A stretch of DNA of 47,375 nt from an uncultured Acidobacteriaceae bacterium (GTDB lineage: Bacteria > Acidobacteriota > Terriglobia > Terriglobales > Acidobacteriaceae), in the NCBI GenBank assembly GCA_903828675.1, contig CAIKND010000126.1, positions 1 to 47,375 on the forward strand. Reading direction: 5' to 3'. The notes beneath the pieces were generated by a model, which saw only the letters and a program-made list of their open reading frames with translations, had not been told where the DNA came from and made no database searches. The translations under genes and the position numbers were made by a program. Numbering within the stretch: the first letter of the stretch is position 1; each line of letters starts with the position of its first letter. Of the stretch, positions 7,808 through 17,216 are shown in pieces.

Positions 7808-8434
7808 TCAATAGCAGAGAGTGAATGTACGCCGAATCGAAGACTGGTCGTCCAGGTGTTTGAGGATGAATCCGGCAACGTCGGCGCGCGCGATCTTTCC
7901 CACCGTGATTCCGGTAAGGTCAGTGAGTTCCTTGTACTGTCCTGTCGAGGGCCCGTTGGTGAGCGTGCCGGGTCGCACAATGGTCCAATCGAGGCCACAT
8001 TCGCGAATCAAGGCTTCCTGGCGCGTCTTGTCTTTATAAATCTCGGTGAGCAGCAGCGGCTGGATGATCTTGTCGTAAAGGAATCCGCCATGCCCCTTGC
8101 TATCTCCGGCGCCGATTCCAGTGATGCACACCAGCCTCTTGACTCCCGCGTTCTCCATTGCGGCCAGTAGATTGCATGTGCCATCGGAGAAGAGAGTGGT
8201 TGGCTTGCGGCTGAGCTTTGAGCCGAGCGAACTGACGACCGCGTCCTGTCCGGCGACGGCGGCCGCAAGGGAAGCAGCGCTGGTGACGTCGGCGCGGACA
8301 ACGGTAACGCCAGGCGGCAGGTTGGCAGACTCAGGATGCCGCACCGCAGCCGCGATCTGATGGCCCAGAGCAAGTCCCTGCGCGACCAATTCGCGTCCCG
8401 TTGGACCTGTAGCGCCAATGACCAGAATCTTCAT
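7808..8434 (-). CDS. NAD(P)-binding Rossmann-fold protein (NmrA/SDR-a5-like)
   Basis: Atypical short-chain dehydrogenase of the NAD(P)H-binding group, about 208 residues. The start at 8434 (MKILVIGATGPTG) is chosen because GGAG lies 7 nt upstream. A longer frame extends upstream to 8755 but has no family similarity and crosses the promoter region. The glycine motif GATGPTGRE binds the nucleotide; further landmarks are VVRADVTS, DAVVSSLGS, VKRLVCITGIGAG and LDWTIVRPGTLTNG. No YxxxK catalytic pair is obvious, as is common for NmrA-like sensors or epimerase-like members. The substrate is unknown. It is divergent from the phosphohexomutase. Confidence 0.87.
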   Translation of the reverse strand: MKILVIGATGPTGRELVAQGLALGHQIAAAVRHPESANLPPGVTVVRADVTSAASLAAAVAGQDAVVSSLGSKLSRKPTTLFSDGTCNLLAAMENAGVKRLVCITGIGAGDSKGHGGFLYDKIIQPLLLTEIYKDKTRQEALIRECGLDWTIVRPGTLTNGPSTGQYKELTDLTGITVGKIARADVAGFILKHLDDQSSIRRTFTLCY

Positions 8435-8660
8435 AATCTGCTCCATAAGTTTTAGGTTGGAACGACATGGTCCTTCCACCGGATATTGAGTTGATTTACC
8501 GACTACCGACCAATATACCGTGCGCTGTCTTGCCGGCACATTAATTCGATGTATTACCGCTATCGAGATACCGGTGATCCAAGCAGGCTTGCCGAGAGTG
8601 CCCTGGTGATGCAGTATGGAATTTGTGGCGTGAGAGCCCGCCGCGAATGGGGAGAAGACG

Positions 8661-10061
8661 ATGAGCGCAGCGATCAAGTTTGGTACATCGGGTTGGCGGG
8701 CGATTGTGGCCGACGAGTTTACCGTAGCCAATATTCGGCTGGCGGTGGCGGGCATTGCGGCATACGTGAAGACTCAGCCGGAGCCGCACCGGGTGCTGGT
8801 GGGACGCGACCCGCGATTTTTGGGCGAGAGCTTTGTGGCTGAGGCGGCCAGGGTGCTGACCGGGGCGGGGGTCAGGCCTATTGTGATTCCCGAGGCCGCG
8901 CCGACGCCGGCCATCTCTTATGCGGTGCGCACACTGAAGACCTCAGGCGCGATCAACTTTACGGCGTCGCACAATCCGCCGGAGTACAACGGCATCAAGT
9001 TTTCAACGGCGGACGGCGCACCGGCGCTGCCCGAGGTGACGAAGCAGATTGAAGCGGCGATCGCCAAGCTGGATGACGGCTTCGACTTTTCCGACGCGGG
9101 GGCGCGCGATTTCGACAGCACGGACGTGAAGCCGGCGTTTCTGAAGCGGCTGGCGGAACTGGTGGACCTGAAGGCGATTGCCAAGTCGGGCATCAAGGTG
9201 GTCTACGATCCGTTCTGGGGCGCGGGGCGGGGGTACAGCTCCGACCTGCTGCGCGAGGCTGGCGTGCAGGTGGAGACGGTTCACGACTTCAGGGACGTGC
9301 TGTTTGGCGGACATGCGCCGGAGCCGGACGATCACCTGCTGGGCGACGCCAAGGCGAAGATGCGGGAGATTGGCGCGGCCATCGGCATTGCGACGGATGG
9401 GGATGCGGACCGGTTCGGCATTGTGGATGGGGATGGGACGTTTATTCAGCCGAATTACGTGATTGCGCTGTTGTTCGACTACCTGGTGGAGACGCGGGGC
9501 TGGAAGAACGGCGTGGCCAAGAGCGTGGCGACGACCAATCTGATCAATGCGGTGGCCGATTTCCATAAGGTTCCGCTGTATGAGACGCCGGTGGGGTTCA
9601 AGTATATTGGCGAGCTGATCAACGAGGACAAGATTGCGATCGGCGGCGAGGAGTCCGCGGGGCTGACGATTCGCGGGCACGTGCCCGAGAAGGATGGCGT
9701 GATTGCCGGTCTGCTGGTGGCGGAGATGGTGGCTGTGCGGGGCAAGAGCCTGGGGGTGCAGTTGAAGGAGCTGTTTGGCAAGGTTGGTTCCTTCTATCCG
9801 GTTCGCGAGAACTTCCGCTTGACCCCGGAGCTGAAAGCCGCGTTCACTGAGAAGATAAAGGCCGATCCCACGGAGCTGAGTGGGCGCAAAGTGAAAGAAG
9901 TGGTGCGGACGGACGGGCTGAAGCTGATTCTGGAGGATGGCTCCTGGGTTTGCTATCGGCTTTCAGGGACGGAGCCGGTGGTGCGGGCCTATACGGAAGC
10001 GCGCAGCGAGCAGGACATGGAAGCCCTGAAAGCGGCTGCCGAGAAGTTCGTGCTGTCGTAA
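8661..10061 (+). CDS. Alpha-D-phosphohexomutase (phosphoglucomutase/phosphomannomutase)
   Basis: Interconverts hexose 1- and 6-phosphates, feeding glycogen, trehalose or envelope sugar synthesis. 466 residues with all four superfamily signatures: catalytic S103 in TASHNPPEYNG, the metal loop DGDADRFG, the sugar-recognition GEESAG segment, and the phosphate-binding RLSGTEPVVR near the C-terminus. ATG 8661 follows GGGGAGAAG. It is followed within 3-18 nt by the FtsB-like gene, implying one transcript. Which sugar is preferred (glucose, mannose or glucosamine) cannot be decided from the motifs; the length and the GEESAG loop favour the PGM/PMM group over GlmM. Confidence 0.93.
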   Translation: MSAAIKFGTSGWRAIVADEFTVANIRLAVAGIAAYVKTQPEPHRVLVGRDPRFLGESFVAEAARVLTGAGVRPIVIPEAAPTPAISYAVRTLKTSGAINFTASHNPPEYNGIKFSTADGAPALPEVTKQIEAAIAKLDDGFDFSDAGARDFDSTDVKPAFLKRLAELVDLKAIAKSGIKVVYDPFWGAGRGYSSDLLREAGVQVETVHDFRDVLFGGHAPEPDDHLLGDAKAKMREIGAAIGIATDGDADRFGIVDGDGTFIQPNYVIALLFDYLVETRGWKNGVAKSVATTNLINAVADFHKVPLYETPVGFKYIGELINEDKIAIGGEESAGLTIRGHVPEKDGVIAGLLVAEMVAVRGKSLGVQLKELFGKVGSFYPVRENFRLTPELKAAFTEKIKADPTELSGRKVKEVVRTDGLKLILEDGSWVCYRLSGTEPVVRAYTEARSEQDMEALKAAAEKFVLS

Positions 10062-10079
10062 AGCGTGGATAGAGGATTG

Positions 10080-10475
10080 ATGGCGGACAAGAGAGTGCAA
10101 GCCGGGAAGAAAGAAACGGGCTCAGTGCCGGCGCCGCTGCGCAAGCGTGTGATCGAGTGGGCGAGGCACGCTTGGCGGCCGATGGGAACGGTGGTGGCCA
10201 TTGGGCTGGCCCTGCTGCTTACCTGGCACGTGATCAACGGCAATCACGGCCTGTCAATCTGGCAGCAGAAGCGCGCTGAAGACCGCGAGTTGCAGAAGGA
10301 AATCAGGGACATTCAGCGGGAAAACGCCCAGTTGCGGCAGCAGATTGAGCGGCTGAAGTCCGATCCGGGCGCGATTGAGCACGAGGCACGCGAGAAGCTG
10401 CACTATGCCAAGCCGGGCGAGGTTATTTATACGCTGCCCGCGCAGCCGCAACCGGCGGCGGCGACAGGGAAATAG
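10080..10475 (+). CDS. Septum-formation initiator protein (FtsB/DivIC family)
   Basis: Small bitopic division protein that would pair with an FtsL-type partner at the septum. About 131 residues from ATG 10080 (AGAGGA just upstream); a GTG at 10065 in the same frame is an alternative. Order: basic cytosolic N-terminus, one TM helix (about 36-55, MGTVVAIGLALLLTWHVI), then a coiled coil rich in E, Q and R (RELQKEIRDIQRENAQLRQQ), then the family tail AIEHEAREKLHYAKPGEVIY. The C-terminal Q/P/A tail is low complexity. It is probably co-transcribed with the phosphohexomutase. Confidence 0.88.
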   Translation: MADKRVQAGKKETGSVPAPLRKRVIEWARHAWRPMGTVVAIGLALLLTWHVINGNHGLSIWQQKRAEDRELQKEIRDIQRENAQLRQQIERLKSDPGAIEHEAREKLHYAKPGEVIYTLPAQPQPAAATGK

Positions 10476-10573
10476 CGGGCTGGCGGGGTGCGGGGAAAAG
10501 GCCTGATTCTCGAGGAAAGTGTTCGAAAAGCAGACCCGTGGGGATAAAGCCGCTTTTATTTTCAATCGCTTGC

Positions 10574-10593
10574 GGCACGGCTGAAGCCGTGCC
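10574..10593. repeat. Dispersed hairpin GGCACGGC/GCCGTGCC, copy 1
   Basis: Perfect 8-bp stem with loop TGAA, located between the convergent FtsB-like and porin genes. Flanking TGC before and CTTTCAAAAC after it recur in altered form at 20116-20145. It may act as a bidirectional terminator, although no strong T-run follows on either strand. Confidence 0.55.
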
Positions 10594-10644
10594 CTTTCAA
10601 AACGGTGTCTTGCTAAGAGTTATTCCGCAGCCTGTAAATCCCGC

Positions 10645-12132
10645 TTAGAAATCTACGTGCGCACGCACAGAACCAACCCAGGCGGGGCCGCGGTCGCGAT
10701 TGTATCCGGGATTTGAAACGTGCTGCGCGCCGACGGCATAGAACAGGCCGCGCCATGCGTTCCAGTTGTAGTAGCTTTCAACGATATTCTCGCGGCCGTA
10801 GTTGAGGTTGCCGTCGCCGAGCAAAAAGCCAAGTCCGCCGCTTTTCAAATAGTTTTGGTGGTCGCGCTTTATGGCGTTGGAGACGACCGCCATGCCGATC
10901 TTGTCTGCCGGGCGATTCCAGCGGATTCCGGCGTAGTCGGCGCCGGCCGCCACGGTCTGGTCCACCTCAGTGTACGCAAAGGATTCGTGCTGGCCCTCGT
11001 TCCATCCGAAGCGGGCAAAGAGGCGGAGATTCGGAGTGAGTTCCTCTTCAGTGTTGTAGCCGAAGCCGTATTTGAGCGCGCTGAAGTGTTCATGCCGGGT
11101 AATGTCGGGAGCCTTGCCGGTCCCTGCTAGAAAGGCGCTGACGGCCTCGCGGTAGGAACCCATGTGAGCGCGGTTGGCATAGAACAGGACACGCTGGGTT
11201 CCCTTGCCCTTGAGAAGAAGGCTTTTGCGCAGCTCGAATTCACCGTTCTGGCTGTGGGCGCGGCTGAAGGCCCAGTCAAGGTCGATGCCGTTGGCCACAA
11301 TGGGCATGGCGAAAAGGCCGTAGCGAAGGCTCCATGCCTTGTCGTCGTACTCGGCCATGCCGCCTACCGTGTAGCCCCTGGTATCGGCCGCGTAGTCATA
11401 GGCACCGTTGTTCACCACGGTCCAGTTAGTGAACTGAAGGTGGCTGTCGGAGCCCACCTCGTTGAGATCGAAAAAATCAGGCAGTGTAAGCTTTCCGGCG
11501 CGGAATTCCAGACGCCGGACGGAGACGCTGGAGGCCAGCGCAAAGGGGCCGGGCGACTGTGGAGTTGATTCGCGGCTGAGGCCAATGACCTGATGAATCT
11601 GGTAGCGGGAGAGGTAGGGCGCGGAGCCAAGACTCGGGTTGCGCACCACGTCCACGTTGGTAATGCCGCCCAGTCCCAGGGCCTGGCTCAAGCCGCGGCC
11701 CCCGGTGCTTTCCAGGTCCAGAATCAGGTCGGTGTTGTAGCGGACGGAGTGAGTCAACCGGAGGCCGGAGTAAAGCGTGCCGATCAGTGAGGTCTTGTAT
11801 TCCGCACCGCTTTGAAAGCTGTTGGAGCCCTCGTAGGGGGAATGGAAGGGAAGACGACCCTGGAAGATGATGTTGACCTGCCCGGAGAGCCAGTAACGGC
11901 TTTCGGAGAGGTGGGGAATCATGGTGAGGATTGGCTCGTTTCGCTCTTGGGAGGCAGCGGTCTTGATTCCTGCTGCGTCCGGTTGGGGCGCAAGGGGGAG
12001 AGGTGATTGTGCCGAGATTGGTCGCGGGTTGGGAGCGGAAGGGAGCGGCGCTTGTATCTGCGCGTTGGCTCCGGGGCAAACGAGGCACGCCGCGAGGGAG
12101 GTGACAAGCGAAATGATGTGGAGGAGGCGCAT
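10645..12132 (-). CDS. Outer-membrane carbohydrate porin (OprB-like)
   Basis: Predicted beta-barrel for sugar uptake across the outer membrane. 495 residues with a signal peptide (MRLLHIISLVTSLAACLVCPGANA, cleaved after ANA). A proline/serine-rich linker of about 40 residues follows, then alternating amphipathic strands with many Y, W, G and N residues. The C-terminal region YGRENIVESYYNWNAW followed by VSNPGYNRDRGPAW is typical of OprB porins, and the protein ends in F (AHVDF), as outer-membrane barrels do. The family call rests on these C-terminal motifs; substrate is unknown. It is monocistronic, convergent with the FtsB-like gene. Confidence 0.82.
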   Translation of the reverse strand: MRLLHIISLVTSLAACLVCPGANAQIQAPLPSAPNPRPISAQSPLPLAPQPDAAGIKTAASQERNEPILTMIPHLSESRYWLSGQVNIIFQGRLPFHSPYEGSNSFQSGAEYKTSLIGTLYSGLRLTHSVRYNTDLILDLESTGGRGLSQALGLGGITNVDVVRNPSLGSAPYLSRYQIHQVIGLSRESTPQSPGPFALASSVSVRRLEFRAGKLTLPDFFDLNEVGSDSHLQFTNWTVVNNGAYDYAADTRGYTVGGMAEYDDKAWSLRYGLFAMPIVANGIDLDWAFSRAHSQNGEFELRKSLLLKGKGTQRVLFYANRAHMGSYREAVSAFLAGTGKAPDITRHEHFSALKYGFGYNTEEELTPNLRLFARFGWNEGQHESFAYTEVDQTVAAGADYAGIRWNRPADKIGMAVVSNAIKRDHQNYLKSGGLGFLLGDGNLNYGRENIVESYYNWNAWRGLFYAVGAQHVSNPGYNRDRGPAWVGSVRAHVDF

Positions 12133-12423
12133 AAATCAAAGGAGGATTTATTCCCCCACCTGGAATCGACTATACCGGGAGCGGCAATAGTGAAGCAATG
12201 GACGATAGCGGTGGGTAAACAGGGCTGTTAGTATTCCAAGTCATTGAAAAAATTGAGGAAAGTGCGTCAGTGGGAAAGCCTGATGGAGGGTCTGGCACGC
12301 GACTCCTGCTTCTGGCCCTGCGGGACAGCTGTTGCTGTAATCGTATGGGTTGGCTGGTCATGGGATTGTTAATGTTCGATTGAAATCTGGAAGCAGCTGA
12401 GAGGGGCATCGGTTTTGGGGGTG

Positions 12424-15400
12424 TTAGGGCAGACTGAGGCTGGGGGCGGCGTTTGCGTCGATCCAGAGGCTTTGGAACTCGCGGGGCGGAATGGGGCGGC
12501 CGAAGAGATATCCCTGAAAGCAATTGCAGCCGAGGCCGGTAAGGAAGTCGCGTTGCTCAACGGTTTCGACGCCTTCAGCGATGACGGTAAGCCCGAGGGC
12601 GTTGCCGAGGGAGATGACGGACTTGGCGATGGCGCTGCTGCCGATGTCGTCGAGAATGTCGCGCACGAAGGAACGATCAATCTTCAACTGGTCAAGCGGC
12701 AGACGCTTGAGATAGGAGAGAGAGGAGTACCCGGTGCCGAAGTCGTCGAGGGCAAAGCGCAGGCCGCAAGCTCTGAGGGCGTTCATTTTGTCGATGATCT
12801 CTTCAATATTTTCAAACAGCATGCTCTCTGTGAGTTCGAGCTTGAGGCTGGCGGGCTTGGCCCCGGTTCGGAGCAGCACTCCAAGGACCTGATCGACGAA
12901 GTCGGACTGGCGGAACTGGCGGGCGCTTATGTTGACGGCGATCGAAACCTGTTTGGCGGGGGCGCGCTTATTCCACGCTGCAATCTGTTTGCAAGCGGCT
13001 TCCAGAACCCAGGTGCCGAGCGGCAGGATGAGGCCAGTTTCTTCAGCGAGGCCGATGAACTCGCCGGGGAGCAGCAGATCTCGGCGGGGGTGGTTCCATC
13101 GGACGAGGGCCTCGGCGCCCATCAGACCTTTTTCATTTACCTGGGGCTGATAGTAGAGCTCGAACTGGTCGGCCTTGACGGCCTGGCGCAGATCGTCTTC
13201 CATGGCTGCGCGCGCCTGGACGGCGGCCTGGAGGGCGGGGGCAAAGAAACGCATGGTGTTGCGCCCGGCGGCTTTGGCTTGATACATGGCGATGTCGGCC
13301 TGCTGCAGGACATCGTTGGTGCTCTCGCGCTTTCCTCCGAAGATGGTGATGCCGATGCTGGAAGTGGAAAAACATTCCCGGCCATCAAGCATGTAAGGAC
13401 GGTCGATGGAGGAGAGGATTTTGGATCCGATATTTTCGGCTTGTGCCGCGGCATCTTCGGCGACCTCGCTGAGATCCTCGAGCATCACAACGAACTCGTC
13501 GCCGCCGAGGCGGGCGACGGTATCGGCCTCGCGGACACAGGCGACAAGACGGCGGGCAACTTCCTGCAGGAGCAGGTCGCCATTCTGGTGGCCGAGGGAG
13601 TCGTTGAGAGTCTTGAAGTTGTCCAGATCGATGAAGAGCAAGGCGCGCTTGCGCACGGAGCGGGCACCTGCGACGACGTTCTGGCGAAGGCGATCCATGA
13701 GCAGGCGGCGGTTAGGCAGGCGGGTGAGCGGGTCATAGAAGGCCAGGTTCCAGATCTTGTCTTCGGCGGCCTTGGCGTCGGAGATATCGCGCATGATGCT
13801 GAGCACGCAGGGAACGCCCTCAATCTCAATGAGCGAAGAGGAGATGATGACCCAGATCATCTCTCCGTTCTTTTTTCTGTAGCGCGTGCGTGCGTCACGG
13901 AAGCTTGAAGTCTGGCGAAGGACGTCCGCCATCGTTTCACGAGCTTTTGGGTCATCCCATAAATTGAGTTCAACCGAGGTCCGGCCGATAACTTCGGGCA
14001 TATCAAAGCCCAACAGATCGAGGAAGGCCTTGTTGACGTCGATAAGTTTGCCATCGTCAAGCTGGCTGATAGAGATGCAGTCGAGGCTCGTCTGGAAGAC
14101 GGTGCGGTAGCGTGCTTCGCTGATTTGCAAGGCTCTGGCGGCGCTGGCGAGCCGCTCTTCAGTGGCTTTGGCCTGGGTGATATCGCGGGTGATTGAGAGG
14201 ACGCATGGTACGCCGTCAAGTTCGAAGAGCGAGGCTGACATGAGGCCCCAGACAAGGTCGCCATTCTTTCTTCTGAAGCGAGCCTCGAGGTTATGGCAGA
14301 CGGAGTCTTTCTTGAGAGCCTCGATAAGTTTGAGGCGGTCCGCCGGGTCGGCCCAAATCTCCAGCGTCAGTGATCCCTTGCCGAGAACCTCTTCGCGCTG
14401 GTATCCAATAATGTCAAGGAATGCCGGGTTTACATCGACGTAGATCCCATCGCTAAGCCGATTGATATTGACGGCATCGATGCTCATCTGGAAGGTTTTG
14501 CGGTAACGCTCTTCGCTGGTGCTGAGGGCTTGCAGGGCGCTGGCCAGGCTGGCCTCTATGGCCTTGCGTGCATTGATATCCTGGATGACGGTGATGTAGT
14601 GGAGGGGGTTACCCTCGGCATCGCGCTGAGTGGAGACGGTGATTTTGACCCAGGTGATGCTGCCATCCTTTCGTAGATATCTCTTTTCCCATATCGCGGG
14701 AGCGGCGGATATGGGCGGCGCCTGCTGGAGAATATCCAGGCTTTCAGCCAGATCCTGCGGGGCGGTGATCTGCTTGAAATTCATGCCGGGGATTTCTTCC
14801 GGAGAGTAGCCGATGATTTCGGCGAAATGCGCATTGCAGCGGAGGAACTTGCCTTCGAGCGAGGTATGAACGATGCCGACCGCAGCCTGCTCGAAGGTCT
14901 CGCGATAGCGTTCCTCGCTTTGCTGGAGCTGCAATTCCGTCAGTTTACGTTCGGTAATGTTCCTGATAACGCCGTGCAGTCTGATGGGCTGGCCCTGGGC
15001 ATCGAAATCCAGTTTGCCCATGCCGTGGACCCAGCACTCGGCGTGGTCGTTGTGGCGGAAGATGCGGTATTCCTTGTTGAAGGGTTTGCGTTGGACCAGC
15101 ACCTCGTTCTGAAAATAATCAATCATCATGGAGCGGTCATCGGGATGGATAAGGTCGGCCCAAGTGGTGAAATTGCGCTCATATTCTGCGTCGATGCCGA
15201 AGATTTCATCCAGAACCTGGGAAGAAGTCCAGATTTGGGAGGGGAGATCGAGCATATAGCTGCCAAGGCCGCCGATTCTCTGGGCTTCGGCAAGCGACTC
15301 TGCGCTTAGGCGCAAGGATTCATCGGCATTAACGCGCGCGGTGATGTCTTCGATGATGCCTTCGTGGTAGAGGAAATCCCCGTTGGGCGAACGGACCCTG

Positions 15401-16800
15401 CGGCAGCCAATAGAGGCCCAGAGGATGGAGCCATCCTTGCACCTGAAACGGCACTCGAACCTCTGAACTGCCCCATGTTCAGCAATCTGCCTCAAGAACT
15501 CCGCATGCTCGTCCGGGTTGTCCCATATATCGTCAACGACACTTGCGACCGAGGATTGAAGATCTTGCGGGGAATCGTAGCGCAGCATTCCGGCGAGCGC
15601 GGGATTCGAGAGGATGATTTTGCCGTCAGGGGCGGTCTGAAACATTCCTTCGACTGCGCCATCGAAAATATCCCTGTACTTTGTTTCGGTTTCGGCGAGT
15701 GCCCGCTCAAGCTGTCTGCGCTGGCTGATGTCCCTGGCAATGGCGGAGGCTCCGACCAGCTCACCATCCGCATTTCGGATGGGCGAGATCAGCACGGAAA
15801 CATCAACGGAGCTTCCATCCTTGCGCTGAAAGACAGTATCGAAGGGGCTAATGGGCAAGCCGGCCTGAACGCTGACGAAGCACTGGCGCACCTCATCCAA
15901 CCGGTCGGGAGGAGCCAGAACCGAGATATGCTTTCCGATGATTTCCGCGCCGGAATAGCCGAGCAGCTTCTCGCCGCCACGATTCCAACTGACAACGGTT
16001 CCATCCAGCGTTACGGCATGAATTGCATCGTCGGAGGATTCAACGATTGAGGCCAGCAAAGCCCGGGCCTCATCAGCCTCTCTGCGGACGGTGACGTCGC
16101 GAATGATCATGGAGATTGCAGTTACATCACCGGCATGATTGCGGAGGGGCCAGGAGGTAGCGGAGATGAGTATCCTGCGCCCGTCCTTGCGCAATCCTGT
16201 GCCTTGCCTTTGTGGGATGGCGGTGCCTGCCAGTACTTGAGCGGTGTATTCCTGGACATTGTCTTTTCGCTCCGGGGGCACGATGAGGGAGAGGGGCTTG
16301 CCACAGGCTTCATCGGCAGCGTAGCCAAACATGGCTTGAGCGCCACGGTTCCAGGTGAGGATAAGGCCAGATGGAGCGTAGGTGAGGATGGCGTCCTGAG
16401 AGCTTTCCACGATGGCGGCGAGGAAGCGCAGCGACTCCTGGGCGGCATTGCGCTCGGTAATATTCTTGCCGAAGACGGAGATGCCGGTGGTTTTGCCCTC
16501 AGTGACGATGGGGATGAAAGCAAATTCAAAAGTGCGGCCCGCCAGGAGGGTATGCTCGGCGCGAAACGGGCCCTGGGAAATAGCGCGCTGGTAGAAGGAG
16601 GACCAAAACCCTGCTCTGTCCGCGGGGATCAGGTCCTCAAAACGAGTGCCGACGGCAAGCTGGATGCCAAAGGTGGCTAGGAAGTCATTGCGAAATGCGC
16701 TGTTAAAGGCAATGAGGCGATGGTCGAGGTCGACCGACCAAATGAAGTCCTCAGTGCTTTCGATCAAGGCCGAAAGATTCGCTTCCGCTTGATTGCGCAT
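12424..16800 (-). CDS. Multi-PAS diguanylate cyclase/phosphodiesterase (8xPAS-GGDEF-EAL)
   Basis: Very large (1458 residues) soluble cyclic-di-GMP signalling protein without evident TM segments or signal peptide. Eight PAS/PAC units are spaced about 125-130 residues apart, starting near residues 7, 123, 247, 370, 503, 630, 761 and 893; most end in a PAC-type V/I-x-x-DIT/DIS heptad. GGDEF follows, with an intact ARLGGDEFVV motif near residue 1101. The EAL domain has AEALVRW near 1230 and the DDFGTGYSSLSYL loop near 1348, ending with an intact EGVE segment, so both catalytic activities are plausible. PAS7 and PAS8 look like a recent internal duplication. The start is preceded by GGAAGG. The signals sensed are unknown; no haem or flavin motif was recognised. 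Confidence 0.95.
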   Translation of the reverse strand: MRNQAEANLSALIESTEDFIWSVDLDHRLIAFNSAFRNDFLATFGIQLAVGTRFEDLIPADRAGFWSSFYQRAISQGPFRAEHTLLAGRTFEFAFIPIVTEGKTTGISVFGKNITERNAAQESLRFLAAIVESSQDAILTYAPSGLILTWNRGAQAMFGYAADEACGKPLSLIVPPERKDNVQEYTAQVLAGTAIPQRQGTGLRKDGRRILISATSWPLRNHAGDVTAISMIIRDVTVRREADEARALLASIVESSDDAIHAVTLDGTVVSWNRGGEKLLGYSGAEIIGKHISVLAPPDRLDEVRQCFVSVQAGLPISPFDTVFQRKDGSSVDVSVLISPIRNADGELVGASAIARDISQRRQLERALAETETKYRDIFDGAVEGMFQTAPDGKIILSNPALAGMLRYDSPQDLQSSVASVVDDIWDNPDEHAEFLRQIAEHGAVQRFECRFRCKDGSILWASIGCRRVRSPNGDFLYHEGIIEDITARVNADESLRLSAESLAEAQRIGGLGSYMLDLPSQIWTSSQVLDEIFGIDAEYERNFTTWADLIHPDDRSMMIDYFQNEVLVQRKPFNKEYRIFRHNDHAECWVHGMGKLDFDAQGQPIRLHGVIRNITERKLTELQLQQSEERYRETFEQAAVGIVHTSLEGKFLRCNAHFAEIIGYSPEEIPGMNFKQITAPQDLAESLDILQQAPPISAAPAIWEKRYLRKDGSITWVKITVSTQRDAEGNPLHYITVIQDINARKAIEASLASALQALSTSEERYRKTFQMSIDAVNINRLSDGIYVDVNPAFLDIIGYQREEVLGKGSLTLEIWADPADRLKLIEALKKDSVCHNLEARFRRKNGDLVWGLMSASLFELDGVPCVLSITRDITQAKATEERLASAARALQISEARYRTVFQTSLDCISISQLDDGKLIDVNKAFLDLLGFDMPEVIGRTSVELNLWDDPKARETMADVLRQTSSFRDARTRYRKKNGEMIWVIISSSLIEIEGVPCVLSIMRDISDAKAAEDKIWNLAFYDPLTRLPNRRLLMDRLRQNVVAGARSVRKRALLFIDLDNFKTLNDSLGHQNGDLLLQEVARRLVACVREADTVARLGGDEFVVMLEDLSEVAEDAAAQAENIGSKILSSIDRPYMLDGRECFSTSSIGITIFGGKRESTNDVLQQADIAMYQAKAAGRNTMRFFAPALQAAVQARAAMEDDLRQAVKADQFELYYQPQVNEKGLMGAEALVRWNHPRRDLLLPGEFIGLAEETGLILPLGTWVLEAACKQIAAWNKRAPAKQVSIAVNISARQFRQSDFVDQVLGVLLRTGAKPASLKLELTESMLFENIEEIIDKMNALRACGLRFALDDFGTGYSSLSYLKRLPLDQLKIDRSFVRDILDDIGSSAIAKSVISLGNALGLTVIAEGVETVEQRDFLTGLGCNCFQGYLFGRPIPPREFQSLWIDANAAPSLSLP

Positions 16801-17216
16801 TAGGGCCTTCCTTGGAGCCAGGCAGTGTCTCGTTTGACCTTGTAAATGCGTGCCTTGAGGGCAGGTCAGGGCAAACGAACCACACGTTGATTTCCCAGGA
16901 ACGACTCAAGCCGCAGACTGATTTATCAGACCAGCATTCCATATCTATCGGAAAAACCGGGTTGATCGCTAATCAGCGTCAAAAACGCCGGGGATTTGCT
17001 TAGAGTGTACCGCAGATTGTGGGAGTGTACTCGGGGAGTTCCAGTTTGCCGAGGTTCGCCGGGGGAGCAAGCTGCTTTTTGAAAGGGGGCTGCGCTTGAC
17101 ACCTGCGTTAAACCCGGTTCAGGATGGGCTCAAGCATCCTTACGGTCAAAGCAAAGGCATACGGCGGGGCCCGGCACTGCGGCCAAATGAGTGGATGGCG
17201 CATGGGAGATCTGGAC
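16801..17216. other. 416-nt divergent intergenic region
   Basis: Separates the PAS-GGDEF-EAL gene from the esterase. No gene is supported. A consensus TTGACA at 17096-17101 could be a -35 for the esterase, with CAGGAT at 17120-17125 as a weak -10 (18-bp spacer); this is low confidence. Confidence 0.35.

Noticed and set aside
8435..8755. N-terminal extension of the NAD(P)-binding protein frame
   Set aside because: Family similarity begins at MKILVIGATG (8434) with a ribosome-binding site just before it; the extension overlaps the start of the divergent phosphohexomutase gene.
12415..13908. Long 497-codon plus-strand frame antisense to the PAS-GGDEF-EAL gene
   Set aside because: The opposite strand encodes intact GGDEF and EAL domains; the antisense product has no recognisable motif and reflects high GC with few stops.
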